From an uncultured Clostridia bacterium (GTDB lineage: Bacteria > Bacillota > Clostridia > Oscillospirales > Ruminococcaceae), in assembly GCA_947600065.1 (NCBI GenBank), contig CANQFZ010000002.1, positions 98,044 to 162,043 of the forward strand: DNA of 64,000 bases, written 5' to 3'. How positions within the stretch are numbered: the stretch's first letter is position 1; each line of letters starts with the position of its first letter. Below the pieces are notes generated by a model that saw only the letters and a list, made by a program, of their open reading frames with translations, was not told where the DNA came from and ran no database searches. The position numbers and the translations under genes are program-made. Below, piece after piece: positions 42,498 to 51,410 of the stretch.

Positions 42498-43043
42498 TTG
42501 GAAGTTCCAAGAATACGAGTTGAAAATATTGACGATATTTGCGTGCTGATATGTCACCTTATCTACTCCCTCGGTTGTCCGCTGTCTAAAAATCAACTTA
42601 TTGAAATAACATCTCTTGAAGACGCAGTAAACTATTTCGGACTTATGAAAGCCCTTGATAAAGCAAAAGGTCATTTGCTGAAGGCTGTCGTAACGGACAA
42701 TGAAACGGTATATTCAAATACAGAATTCGGGGTAAAGGCTGCTCGTGAGCTTGGTTCAAACGTTCCGCTCTCAGTGCGTGATAAAATGTTTAAAGAGGCT
42801 ATAAGGGTCTATACACGTGACGCTATGAAGAAAAAAGGCTCTATGATAGCCGTAAGATATATCGAAAATTCTGACAAAACTTGTACTATCGGCGTCAGGA
42901 TAATGGACGAGGAAACTACAAAGCAGAAATATTTCCTTGAAATTACCGCTGAAAATTCTGAAAAAGCTGATTATATCAAGAATAAGATAAAAAACAAACC
43001 AAAGGATTTTGTAAAATATCTTGATGATTATTTTTACGAATAA
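42498..43043 (+). CDS. DUF4364-family protein
   Basis: 181 residues with TTG start behind GGAGG (8 bases). The N-terminal ~75 residues look like a winged helix (CVLICHLIYSLGCPLSKNQLIEITSLEDAVNYFGLMKAL), followed by a mixed alpha/beta domain; this fits the DUF4364 group of predicted clostridial regulators. Predicted cytoplasmic. It lies 27 bases after aroC and may be co-transcribed with the aro genes. Confidence 0.72.
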   Translation: MEVPRIRVENIDDICVLICHLIYSLGCPLSKNQLIEITSLEDAVNYFGLMKALDKAKGHLLKAVVTDNETVYSNTEFGVKAARELGSNVPLSVRDKMFKEAIRVYTRDAMKKKGSMIAVRYIENSDKTCTIGVRIMDEETTKQKYFLEITAENSEKADYIKNKIKNKPKDFVKYLDDYFYE

Positions 43044-43056
43044 TTTTATAACAAAG

Positions 43057-43090
43057 ACGGCTTGAAGTACATCAAGCCGTTTATTTATCT
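43057..43090 (+). terminator. Terminator after the DUF4364 gene
   Basis: ACGGCTTGA / TCAAGCCGT nine-pair stem, six-base loop, then TTTATTTATC. It lies between converging genes. Confidence 0.85.
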
Positions 43091-43092
43091 TT

Positions 43093-45237
43093 TTAATTAT
43101 TAAACATCTCGGTTTCATTACCTCCCGAAAGGCTGACGTTGTCTAGAGAAAGCCATTCGTTCTGCGGTCCGCATACAAGTCTTGAGCAGATATAAGCGCA
43201 GCGCAGGCTGAGAACCGTCCGAGCCTTATAGCTTCCGGAACGTGTTATCTCAACAGCGAGAGCGGCGTCGGGATTTTTTCCGTCAATAAGCGAAAGAGGT
43301 ATCATAAACGCCTCTAATTCAGCGTCGGGAAGATAAGCGGGAACTGCGGCTTTAAAGTTTCGTTTAACGCGCTTTTCGGCAGCTGCAACTGCGTTCCGCA
43401 AAGAATTTTGTATCCTGAAAGCTAACTTTCCACTTAAAGAATACAACTCTTTTATCTTGTCATAGAGCTTTATTTGTTGTTCTTTTTTTGTTTCGGTTTT
43501 TATTCTCGGAATAATATCCATTGCCTCACGAACGTCAAAAAACTGTTCGGAAAGATATTCGAGCGGAAAACGCTCTATATTATCCAAAAACAGCCGCTCG
43601 TAGTCGATATACATATATTTTTCTGTATCAAATATCAGAGCTTCGCTGTTTTGAAAATAAACTGCCTGTCGCGGCAACCTGTCAAATATATCACGGATAT
43701 TTTTACCCTTGATACTTGAAAACGCCGTACAAAATCCCACAAGTTCATAATCGCCATATTCGTTATATTCAAAACAAGCAAAAATATCGTCGTAATTTTT
43801 ATCTGCAAGTCCTGTGTTAAATGCGGCAAAATTTCTCGAAAAGCAAAACTTTTTCTCGGATATTATTTTTTTCAGCGTATAACTTAAATACTCTCCAAGT
43901 ATATGGAGATCCCATTCTTCATCTAATGCAATTGCTTTCAGCTCACGGAGCGTTTGTATATCCGAAAAAGCATAATTTTCGGGATATTTTGCCGAAACAG
44001 ACATTTTGCTGTCACGGACAAATGTATCGACATAATATAAGAACCACTCTTTTCCCTCGTATGCGCTCGGCTTTAATGTTAGCTCCACACAACTACCGTC
44101 GCTCTTTTTATATCTGGTGGGAAAAATCATTTTTCCGCCATAGAAGCGTATAGTTCCGTTTTTTCTTGCCGTATCAAAATCCTCTGTAATGTTATCATTC
44201 AACTTAAAGAAATCAACCGATACCCCGTTTTCTTCAATAAAATTTTTGAGTATAGACATCGGCTTTACGGGTAAATTGCAAAAATCGCTTAGCCTTCCCA
44301 AAGGAATTTTACTACTTTTCACATATCCCGCATTATAAGCGTCATTATGCACAAATTCACTTTCAAAGGCTTTCGCAGGTCTAACAGATGATTTTCCTAC
44401 ATCTCTGATTGTAACAAGATATTGCGGCACACCACCAAGTATTATCTCTTTTAATTCAAGAAAAGGCAGCTTAGCAAGAAAATCTTTCATTTTCCCATAT
44501 CCATACTTTAATCTGTCAACTCCGCGATCGGTAAGAAGCTTGCTGATTGCCGCCATATGATGCGGTTTTTCGAGCGCAAAATTATCACAAAGCAAATTAT
44601 AGATACGCCGTTTTTCTTCATCGGGAATTTCCGAAGGCTTTCTTTCAGAAAAGCCCGAAACGGGAAAATAAGTTCTTGCTTTTTCAAATGAGAAATAAAG
44701 GCTCTTTCCATATGAATTAAGATTTTTTGTAATTATTCCGTTTATCATTTGCCCATCATGGCAACGTTCTATCGGGAAAATATATTTATCTCCAAGGAAA
44801 ACAAGCTTGTCAGACTTTTCCGCTTCTTCAAATCTACTGAAAACCATCTGCTTTATCTGCTGGACAGTCAGATCATTCCCCAATATCTTTGAAAGCGCAT
44901 AAAGCGACTGCTGTGTCATTTCAATGATATCATCATTTAAAATGATATTTTTAGTTCCAAAAAAATTATCGGCGGGGTGTTTATTTTCACCCGAAATATT
45001 TTTGTTTCCGTCGTGCCAATCTTTTATTAAAATAAAACCGCTGTTTCTGTCGTCCTGAAACATAAACACTTCGGGAAAATCTTCGCATAGTTCTTCAAAA
45101 GAGCCATATCCAAATTTTTCGGGTGAAAATCCGTTTGTAAACAGCCACTCATAAACTCTCGATAATTTATACAGACCCGCGTCTGTAAATTGTCTTTTAA
45201 TACAACTATACAACTGTAATTTTTCTTCGTCTTTCAA
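43093..45237 (-). CDS. LOTUS/OST-HTH repeat protein with a DUF3825-like domain
   Basis: 714 residues, soluble. Two OST-HTH-like modules can be read: residues ~18-70 (KLSRVYEWLFTNGFSPEKFG, YGSFEELCEDFPEVFMF) and ~225-275 (MAAISKLLTDRGVDRLKYG, YGKMKDFLAKLPFLEL). Both share the pattern Y-G-x-hhhhhLxxhPxhhh, typical of LOTUS RNA-binding domains. From ~405 onward the protein matches the DUF3825 pattern as I know it: DIQTLRELKAIALDEEWDL, LGEYLSYTLKKII, FAAFNTGLADKNYDDIFACFEYN and LPRQAVYFQNSEALIF. A short coiled region (~600-640) precedes the C-terminus. TTG start with AGGAGA 8 bases upstream. Co-transcribed with the membrane protein gene 15 bases upstream. Predicted RNA-linked function; possibly RNA repair or defence. 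Confidence 0.7.
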   Translation of the reverse strand: MKDEEKLQLYSCIKRQFTDAGLYKLSRVYEWLFTNGFSPEKFGYGSFEELCEDFPEVFMFQDDRNSGFILIKDWHDGNKNISGENKHPADNFFGTKNIILNDDIIEMTQQSLYALSKILGNDLTVQQIKQMVFSRFEEAEKSDKLVFLGDKYIFPIERCHDGQMINGIITKNLNSYGKSLYFSFEKARTYFPVSGFSERKPSEIPDEEKRRIYNLLCDNFALEKPHHMAAISKLLTDRGVDRLKYGYGKMKDFLAKLPFLELKEIILGGVPQYLVTIRDVGKSSVRPAKAFESEFVHNDAYNAGYVKSSKIPLGRLSDFCNLPVKPMSILKNFIEENGVSVDFFKLNDNITEDFDTARKNGTIRFYGGKMIFPTRYKKSDGSCVELTLKPSAYEGKEWFLYYVDTFVRDSKMSVSAKYPENYAFSDIQTLRELKAIALDEEWDLHILGEYLSYTLKKIISEKKFCFSRNFAAFNTGLADKNYDDIFACFEYNEYGDYELVGFCTAFSSIKGKNIRDIFDRLPRQAVYFQNSEALIFDTEKYMYIDYERLFLDNIERFPLEYLSEQFFDVREAMDIIPRIKTETKKEQQIKLYDKIKELYSLSGKLAFRIQNSLRNAVAAAEKRVKRNFKAAVPAYLPDAELEAFMIPLSLIDGKNPDAALAVEITRSGSYKARTVLSLRCAYICSRLVCGPQNEWLSLDNVSLSGGNETEMFNN

Positions 45238-45252
45238 AATATTTCTCCTGTT

Positions 45253-46224
45253 TTAATCTGCTGAATTTTCAGAATTATCCGAATTATCCGAATTAACGAG
45301 ATCCCCTATATCTTCCAGATAATTCGCGTCTTCAATATAAATATGATCTACAAGTTCTGTCAGGCGCGTTTCCGAATAATCCTGAAGATATCTGCCCTCA
45401 ACATCAAGCTTGTAGCTATGGAAAGTGCTTTGATTTGTGAAATGAAAATCTGTAATATTTATATCCATTATTCTGAAGCCTTCTATTATTTTTTTACAGT
45501 CAGCCGCAAATGCGCTCGGCGCTGAATATGCTCCGCCAAATTCAACATTTACAACTACCTTGTCCGCCGCAGACAGCGCCTCAATGCCTTTTGTAACTCC
45601 CGTTCCGTCCGGATTAAGGTCAACTTCTACTTCCATTGATTCAATATCCGTTATGTAGCGCAGTTCTTTATAGCTTCTGTCGTAAATTTCCGCCGCAATA
45701 GTGCGGTTGTTATATTCAATTTTTTCCTCGTTATAAGAATGATTTAAAACAACGCCCATTGTACAGCAGCCGACAACAAGCACCGCCGAAACAATAACGC
45801 TTATTATGTTTATCTTTAATCTTCCGTGGGTTATAAGCAAAGTAACGAGAATTTCTATTCCAAATAAGATCGCCGCTATCGGCGAAAGCTTTAACGGAAT
45901 AAGATAATCGGGCGACTGTGAAAACAAACAGCAGATCATAATTATTCCGAACGTTATAAGTATAAGTCCGAGAGAGATAACTCCTACGCCCTTTTTTAAA
46001 ATCTCCCGTGTAAAACGCTCTGAAGCAGCAAAAACGTGTTTTTGATTTTCGGCGTTATATATTTCGGTCGAATGGCGTTTAAGCATTTCATCGAACGCGC
46101 CGAGAAGCTGCTTTTGCTTTTCGTCAAGCTCAGGCGCTGATTCTGTTACTGTTTCGTTTACTGTTTCGGTTTCAACCGCATTATCTACCGCTATGCCGCC
46201 TTGGTTTTCCTGATTTTCGGTCAC
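45253..46224 (-). CDS. Three-TM protein co-transcribed with the LOTUS-DUF3825 gene
   Basis: 323 residues when started at GTG 46224, which has GGGAGG 7 bases upstream; an in-frame ATG six codons earlier would put that ribosome site inside the gene. The N-terminal ~75 residues are acidic and cytoplasmic-looking, followed by TM helices at ~85-105, ~115-138 and ~144-165 and a ~150-residue C-terminal domain outside the membrane ending in an Asn-Ser-Asp repeat (NSDNSDNSENSAD). No family recognised. Confidence 0.72.
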   Translation of the reverse strand: MTENQENQGGIAVDNAVETETVNETVTESAPELDEKQKQLLGAFDEMLKRHSTEIYNAENQKHVFAASERFTREILKKGVGVISLGLILITFGIIMICCLFSQSPDYLIPLKLSPIAAILFGIEILVTLLITHGRLKINIISVIVSAVLVVGCCTMGVVLNHSYNEEKIEYNNRTIAAEIYDRSYKELRYITDIESMEVEVDLNPDGTGVTKGIEALSAADKVVVNVEFGGAYSAPSAFAADCKKIIEGFRIMDINITDFHFTNQSTFHSYKLDVEGRYLQDYSETRLTELVDHIYIEDANYLEDIGDLVNSDNSDNSENSAD

Positions 46225-46442
46225 TGCTTGTCCTCCCTTCAAAGTAATTCCTGCACTTTAGATTATAACAAAATTTCAATCACTTGTCAATGACGAATAT
46301 TGTCTTTAATGCTTATTTTTTGGCAATAAAGGTAATAACATAAGATAAAGTGTAACACTTTCAAATACCTCTTCAACTTTTATAAACACTATTTTGTGGT
46401 TTTTTCAAACTGTATTTCTCTAAATAACGTTTACTCGCCCTA

Positions 46443-46797
46443 TCCCCCTGCCCCCTTCCCCGAAGGGGAAGGGGGAAAGTCGCGGGGACGAAGTCCCCGC
46501 GACCCCTGCTTTTAGAGGTTAGAATGTAAGCGCATTATCCGCCTTACGGCGGATAACGCTGTAAGAGGTAAGAATTTCGGGGAGCTTTTGGAAGATTGCG
46601 TTTTTTGATGTTCTGAGAAAGAGGCTGGGGGCTAGAGTTTAAGCCGAAAGGCTGTTCGCTTAAGATAACGCATGAAAAGAAAAAAGAGGTTTGGGTTAAA
46701 ACTCTAGTCTCTAGCTTCTATCTCTGTAAGCCAAACAACTTTATCTCCAAAACAACCTTTGACTTCTTACCTCTTACCTCTAACATCTTACCTCTAA
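46443..46797. repeat. Non-coding block of GC-rich hairpins and heptamer repeats
   Basis: In the 635-base gap between genes, 46225-46440 is plain AT-rich sequence, then this block begins. Three perfect or near-perfect hairpins follow: CCCCCTTCCCC/GGGGAAGGGGG with loop GAA (46451-46475), TCGCGGGGAC/GTCCCCGCGA with loop GAA (46480-46502), and TTATCCGCC/GGCGGATAA with loop TTAC (46535-46556). Then come seven-base tandem repeats: CTTCTTA CCTCTTA CCTCTAA CATCTTA CCTCTAA at 46763-46797 and ACTCTAG TCTCTAG CTTCTAT CTCTGTA at 46701-46728. Opposite-strand copies lie at 46512-46530 and 46561-46575, so the ends are roughly inverted. No open frame. It resembles mobile non-coding intergenic repeats. Confidence 0.75.
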
Positions 46798-46801
46798 ACA
46801 G

Positions 46802-46836
46802 GAAAAAGCGGTATTCTTCCGAATACCGCTTTTATG
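46802..46836 (-). terminator. Terminator of gap
   Basis: AAAGCGGTATTC / GAATACCGCTTT stem with a four-base loop. On the minus strand, T-rich sequence follows; the gap stop is at 46860. Confidence 0.85.
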
Positions 46837-46859
46837 TTTGTCAAAGCCAACTAAGCAAA

Positions 46860-47894
46860 TTAAAGCTCTGCAAAATACTTTATAGTTCTTACCATCTGAG
46901 AAGTATAGGAGTTCTCGTTATCATACCAAGAAACTACCTGTACCTGGTAGAGGTCGTCGCCAACCTTTGAAACCATTGTCTGAGTAGCGTCGAACAAAGA
47001 ACCATATCTCATTCCGATAACGTCGGAAGAAACGATCTGATCTTCATTGTAGCCGAAAGACTCGGAAGCAGCAGCCTTCATAGCAGCGTTTATGCCTTCC
47101 TTTGTAATGTCAGTCCCCTTAACAACAGCCGTAAGGATAGTTGTAGAACCTGTAGGAACAGGAACACGCTGTGCAGAACCGATAAGCTTTCCGTTAAGCT
47201 CGGGGATAACAAGACCTATTGCCTTTGCAGCGCCCGTAGAGTTAGGAACGATGTTAGCAGCGCCCGCTCTTGCTCTTCTGAGGTCGCCCTTTCTGTGAGG
47301 ACCGTCAAGTATCATCTGATCGCCTGTATAAGCGTGGATTGTGCTCATAATACCGCTCTGGATAGGAGCGTAATCGTTAAGAGCCTTAGCCATAGGAGCA
47401 AGACAGTTTGTCGTGCAGGAAGCGGCAGAGATGATCTGATCTTCCTTTGAAAGTGTCTTTTCGTTTACGGAATAAACGATAGTCTTGAGGTCGTTTCCTG
47501 CGGGAGCGGAAATAACAACTTTCTTAGCGCCTGCATTGATATGAGCCATTGACTTTTCTTTCGAGCAATAGAAACCTGTACATTCAAGAACAACGTCAAC
47601 GCCTATCTCGCCCCAAGGAAGATCCTTTGCTTCTTTTTCAGCGTAAATTTTTAGGGTCTTTCCGTCAACGGTGATAGTGTTATTCTCATCATCAGCGGAA
47701 ACTGTGTGAAGATTTTCACCGATAACGCCGCAGTAGCCCTTCTGCGCGGTATCATACTTTAAAAGATTTGCGAGCATTGAAGGCTTTGTGAGGTCGTTTA
47801 TAGCGACTACATCATAACCCTCTGCGCCGAACATCTGTCTGAAAGCAAGACGTCCGATACGACCGAAACCATTGATTGCAACTTTAACTGCCAT
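46860..47894 (-). CDS. gap: Glyceraldehyde-3-phosphate dehydrogenase
   Basis: Central glycolytic enzyme, NAD-dependent. [15 protein letters not shown]ossmann loop at the start, catalytic Cys in [39 protein letters not shown], and [14 protein letters not shown] near the end. The true start is the ATG at 47894 behind AGGAGG (8 bases); the frame is open further upstream but without a site. 344 residues. The regular use of the most common codons is consistent with a highly expressed gene. Confidence 0.97.
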   Translation of the reverse strand: MAVKVAINGFGRIGRLAFRQMFGAEGYDVVAINDLTKPSMLANLLKYDTAQKGYCGVIGENLHTVSADDENNTITVDGKTLKIYAEKEAKDLPWGEIGVDVVLECTGFYCSKEKSMAHINAGAKKVVISAPAGNDLKTIVYSVNEKTLSKEDQIISAASCTTNCLAPMAKALNDYAPIQSGIMSTIHAYTGDQMILDGPHRKGDLRRARAGAANIVPNSTGAAKAIGLVIPELNGKLIGSAQRVPVPTGSTTILTAVVKGTDITKEGINAAMKAAASESFGYNEDQIVSSDVIGMRYGSLFDATQTMVSKVGDDLYQVQVVSWYDNENSYTSQMVRTIKYFAEL

Positions 47895-47921
47895 TGGAAT
47901 ATTCCTCCTGAAAATTAAAAT

Positions 47922-47972
47922 TTGATAATTCCTATCAACTAATATTATACAAAATTTTCCGAAAATTATCAA
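47922..47972 (-). promoter_or_regulatory. gap promoter with downstream inverted repeat
   Basis: Minus strand TTGATA (47967-47972), 17 bases, TATAAT (47944-47949). Just downstream, at 47922-47938, lies TTGATA-GGAAT-TATCAA, a perfect six-base inverted repeat with a five-base spacer, where a repressor could sit. Confidence 0.65.
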
Positions 47973-48090
47973 GTGACTTAGAAAAATTTCTCTAACGATA
48001 TAAGTAAACTTTTTTCACAATATTTTGTATATTTTGCACAAATGCGTTCTTTTATTTCACTTTTTTTAACCGATTTGTTGCAAAGATGTT

Positions 48091-49515
48091 TTAAACCTTA
48101 GCCGTATACCCGCTCTTTGTCGGTGGGGTGTAGGTCTTGTTTAACTCCACGTAGGATTCAACGCTTGACGAGCAGCTTGTCTGGTTGCCGTAACCGTCGT
48201 AGTAATAGTAGTAGACGGGGACTTTTACGGTTGCGGGCGGTGGTGCTGTGTCAATGACTTTGACATGGATCGTGTAATTATTGCTGACATCGCTTGATGT
48301 GACTGTTAAAGTTGCCGTTAGTTTATCTGTTTTGTCAGGGTTACCTACTTCACGCACTCTATATTGCTCTGCTGTATAATGATTTGTGGTAGGATATTCA
48401 GTTTCAACGCAAGCCGCGACAGGTGTTCCGTATGCGGTGCTTGGCGTGAATTGTTTGGTGGTGCTTGTGCCTAAGTCGAATGTTGACGTTTTAAGTGAGG
48501 TCTGGACGTCGCTGCTGTTGTAGAGGTGGTAGTAGACTTTGATGGTTGTAGGGGGTGGAGTTGATGGGGTAACATCATAGATGTGCAGACCAAAACCTAT
48601 ATTTCCAATTTTGTCAGCATGCTTATATGTATTAGGACTGTTGATTTGACTTTCTGTTGGAGCTTTTAAACCAAATTCATCTTTATCTAAATAGAATGCT
48701 ACGATCATTGATTTTGTCACTGTCGACATAAATCCATGGCTATAACCACTAAATTTGTATGCTCCCGTACCATCAAGCTCTTTTAAACTTTCATAGTAAG
48801 TTCCGTAAAATCTAGCATTTATAAAGTATGATTTTTTACCTGAACTATTAGTATTATAATTTGGATATTTTCTATAAGCTGCGTCGGCAGATGAATAAAG
48901 ATAGTTAGTCCATAAAGGAATGACGTGTACAGGTTCTACTACAAGCTTAGCTTTTCCTGCGGCAAGTTTTTCAGAAGCTTCTTCTCCTAAATAGTTGTAT
49001 ACCAGCAATGCTGCGTTAGTATAATTTTCAAAATATTTTTTACCTGTCCAATCAGTTGACTTAGCTTTTGCTGTCATCCAAGCTCTTAATTCTTTGCCCT
49101 GACCTTTATAAGAACCCAGCATAGGTAGCGGCATACTTGAAGGCATTGTTTGTGTAAGTATTTCTGTAATATTTGCACTGAGGTCGGTACGGACTGTATA
49201 GTGACCATAAGCAGACTTTGAATTATAAGTTGCACTGTTATAATTATGCTCTTTGTTTAATATATCGGTAACAAGATACCCGTCACTATCTGATAAAAGT
49301 TTACCTGTATTGTAATCTACTAAATAGATACGATAACCTGAATTTTTATATCCCCAACCAATATCAACAGAAACTTTTTCAGAAGGCAATCCTTCTATTA
49401 CTTCTCCGTCGCCGTTATAAGCAAAAGAAGTGACTGATAAAGGAATGCACATTAGTAACGCCATAAGAACAGAAATCAAACTTAACCATATATATGATTT
49501 TTGCTTTGATTGCAT
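48091..49515 (-). CDS. Secreted protein with C-terminal repeat modules, possibly truncated
   Basis: 474 residues. Signal peptide at the N-terminus (hydrophobic LSLISVLMALLMCIPLSVTSFA, cleavage predicted after SFA). Residues ~40-310 form an unrecognised Tyr/Ser/Asn-rich domain. The C-terminal part holds two beta-rich modules of the kind found in Gram-positive surface proteins, each after a Pro linker: IKVYYHLYNSSDVQTSLK... at ~325 and VKVPVYYYYYDGYGNQT... at ~425. The second stops early at SGYTAKV, about half the first, and no anchor or TM follows, so the 3' end may have been lost. AAAGGAG precedes the start. Likely co-transcribed with the small peptide gene upstream. Confidence 0.75.
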   Translation of the reverse strand: MQSKQKSYIWLSLISVLMALLMCIPLSVTSFAYNGDGEVIEGLPSEKVSVDIGWGYKNSGYRIYLVDYNTGKLLSDSDGYLVTDILNKEHNYNSATYNSKSAYGHYTVRTDLSANITEILTQTMPSSMPLPMLGSYKGQGKELRAWMTAKAKSTDWTGKKYFENYTNAALLVYNYLGEEASEKLAAGKAKLVVEPVHVIPLWTNYLYSSADAAYRKYPNYNTNSSGKKSYFINARFYGTYYESLKELDGTGAYKFSGYSHGFMSTVTKSMIVAFYLDKDEFGLKAPTESQINSPNTYKHADKIGNIGFGLHIYDVTPSTPPPTTIKVYYHLYNSSDVQTSLKTSTFDLGTSTTKQFTPSTAYGTPVAACVETEYPTTNHYTAEQYRVREVGNPDKTDKLTATLTVTSSDVSNNYTIHVKVIDTAPPPATVKVPVYYYYYDGYGNQTSCSSSVESYVELNKTYTPPTKSGYTAKV

Positions 49516-49549
49516 AATAATTCTCCTTTCCTAAAATATTTAGTAGCTT

Positions 49550-49705
49550 TTAATAAGGCACTATTGCACCTGTAAAAGAACCGTATAGAACTACAGTAAT
49601 GGTTGTAACAGCTAATGTGATGAAGAATACATCATATATAAAGCTCAAAGTAGAAAGTAATATGTTTAATACTACTGATAAAGCTTGTGATTGATTAATA
49701 TTCAT
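49550..49705 (-). CDS. Hydrophobic 51-residue peptide
   Basis: ATG at 49705 behind AAAGGAG (8-9 bases), a better ribosome site than many real genes. The product is MNINQSQALSVVLNILLSTL... ending GAIVPY: a polar start, then about 40 hydrophobic residues with one Asp in the middle, enough for one long or two short membrane helices. It is the first gene after the lipoprotein terminator and lies 35 bases upstream of the secreted-protein gene, so the two probably share a transcript. No similarity is recognised; a holin-like or bacteriocin-like peptide, or a membrane partner of the secreted protein, are possibilities. Confidence 0.6.
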   Translation of the reverse strand: MNINQSQALSVVLNILLSTLSFIYDVFFITLAVTTITVVLYGSFTGAIVPY

Positions 49706-49730
49706 AGTAAATTCTCCTTTCATCAAAAAG

Positions 49731-49760
49731 ATAACCCTCGGTTATTTCACCGAGGGTAAC
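49731..49760 (-). terminator. Terminator of the lipoprotein gene
   Basis: ACCCTCGGT / ACCGAGGGT stem with a six-base loop, followed on the minus strand by TATCTTTTT. It separates the lipoprotein gene from the downstream peptide gene. Confidence 0.85.
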
Positions 49761-49769
49761 ATAATTTAT

Positions 49770-50423
49770 TTAGTTTACTGTAAAATTAGGCGGTCGATAA
49801 TCGGGATCACCATTAATTATATCAGGGGTCAGACATGGCTTGCCGGCAAGATAATCTTCTTCACTATACCAGTAACCTCTGCCTACCTTCCAAAAACGTC
49901 CGCCGGGCCTATCAACCCATTCACCTTCTGCATCACCCATTACACCAGCAAATTGACTTTGTTCGGGTGTATCAGACGAAGTCTCTGCGGGTGTTGACTG
50001 CGCCGGCGTGCTTGACGAACTTTGAGCGGGCTTTGATGATGATGCAGGTTTGCTCGAAGAGCTTTGAGAAGGAGTTGACTGCGTTGAAGGTGTTGATGAG
50101 GATTGAGTGGGGGTTGAGCTTGAAGAGCTTGACAAACTTGACGAATTTTCCGCGCTTTGACTGCTTAACTCGCTCGATGATCCGGAATCGGGCTTAAAAT
50201 TATTATAATCACTACTAATATTACTATTATTATTATAAATCGAACTTGAACTAAAATCATTGGTTAATTTCGAGCTTGAATTTTCGCTGTTTTCTGATGA
50301 AAAAGTGCTGTTTTCGGACGAATTTTGCACTTGCGAATTTTCGCCCTCTTCGTTTGCCCTCGGAGAACACCCCGCGAGCAGGATAACTGCGATTGCCGAA
50401 ATAATTGCAATGTTCTTTTTCAT
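49770..50423 (-). CDS. Ser-rich surface lipoprotein
   Basis: 217 residues. Type-II signal KKNIAIISAIAVILLAGCS with lipobox LAGC, so Cys19 should be lipidated. Residues 20-155 are a low-complexity Ser/Asn/Glu then Ser/Thr/Pro/Gln stalk that would hold the end away from the membrane. The C-terminal 55 residues form a compact Trp/Tyr/Pro/Gly-rich tip: GEWVDRPGGRFWKVGRGYWY... PCLTPDIINGDPDYRPPNF. The tip is not recognised. It follows the pseudouridine-synthase gene by 2 bases on the same strand; a shared transcript is possible. Confidence 0.8.
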   Translation of the reverse strand: MKKNIAIISAIAVILLAGCSPRANEEGENSQVQNSSENSTFSSENSENSSSKLTNDFSSSSIYNNNSNISSDYNNFKPDSGSSSELSSQSAENSSSLSSSSSSTPTQSSSTPSTQSTPSQSSSSKPASSSKPAQSSSSTPAQSTPAETSSDTPEQSQFAGVMGDAEGEWVDRPGGRFWKVGRGYWYSEEDYLAGKPCLTPDIINGDPDYRPPNFTVN

Positions 50424-50425
50424 AA

Positions 50426-51391
50426 CTACTCCTTTTCATAATCAAAATACTTCATAAACCACAACCCGCGAATATCATTCACTTTAAATTCTTTTCCGTT
50501 CAGATATTCAAGAATACCCGCGTCTGTTGTGAATTTAAACCTTATCTTATAAGAGCACAGCGCCTGAAATTTTGCTTTAAACGGCTTGTTCCGTTCATTG
50601 CTCCCGTATTTGCCGTCGCCGAGCAGCGGACAACCGATATGAGCAAAATGTGCGCGTATCTGGTGAGTTCTTCCCGTAAGCAAGTCGACCTCTAAAAGCG
50701 AAAGGTCTTCCCTGCTTTCTAAAACTCGGTATTTTGTTTTTATCGTGAGAAAGTCCTGTTTAGGAATGTCGGAAATAACAACGCGGTTTTCGTCAGAAAG
50801 TTTTTTCAGATATGCCGTAAGCACCGCTTCTTTTTGGGCAGGCTTTCCGAAAACAGCGCATAAATAGAGCTTTTCTATTTCCCTGTCGCGGAGCTTTTGA
50901 TTTAATATCCGCAATGCCTCGGCATTTTTTGCCGCGATGACTATTCCGCTTGTGTTTCGGTCAATTCTGTTTACAAGCGCGGGAACAAAGCTCTGTTCGT
51001 TTTCGGGCTTATACTCGCCTTTTTCTTCAAGATAGCAAAGTATGCGGTTTATAAGCGTGTCCCGAGAGTTTTCGTTATCCTCGTGTACGACAAGTCCGCA
51101 CGGCTTGTCGCAGAGAAGAATATTTTCGTCCTCGTAAATAACGCTTATCTCGGAAGAAATATCCTTTTTTTCGACTGCCTTTTTTGAAAGCAATTCTTCA
51201 CTAAGATAAAATCTGAAAACGTCGCCCTCTTTAAGTATCGTGTTAGGCTCGGCTTTAGCGCCGTTCAGCTTTATCCGTTTTTTCCTCATCAGCTTGCAGA
51301 CAAGAGTTGTTTTAAGATTTGGATATGCTTTTGACAAAAACCTGTCGGCACGCTGTCCTGCGTCATTTTTTTGAACAGTTATCTCAGTCAT
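50426..51391 (-). CDS. RluA-family RNA pseudouridine synthase
   Basis: 321 residues: N-terminal S4 RNA-binding domain (~1-75: AGQRADRFLSKAYPN... VCKLMRKKRIKLNGAKAEP) and catalytic domain with the invariant Asp in LVNRIDRNTSGIVIAAKN, plus the closing GRTHQIRAHFAHIGCPLLGDGKYG. It changes uridine to pseudouridine in rRNA; RluC or RluD-type target cannot be assigned by eye. Start ATG with AGGAGC ahead. Confidence 0.92.
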   Translation of the reverse strand: MTEITVQKNDAGQRADRFLSKAYPNLKTTLVCKLMRKKRIKLNGAKAEPNTILKEGDVFRFYLSEELLSKKAVEKKDISSEISVIYEDENILLCDKPCGLVVHEDNENSRDTLINRILCYLEEKGEYKPENEQSFVPALVNRIDRNTSGIVIAAKNAEALRILNQKLRDREIEKLYLCAVFGKPAQKEAVLTAYLKKLSDENRVVISDIPKQDFLTIKTKYRVLESREDLSLLEVDLLTGRTHQIRAHFAHIGCPLLGDGKYGSNERNKPFKAKFQALCSYKIRFKFTTDAGILEYLNGKEFKVNDIRGLWFMKYFDYEKE

Positions 51392-51410
51392 AATAGCTCC
51401 TGTTCAGCCG

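Noticed and set aside
46763..46797. Short tandem repeats as a CRISPR or coding sequence
   Set aside because: Seven-base units without spacers, no open frame, and a neighbouring block of hairpins.
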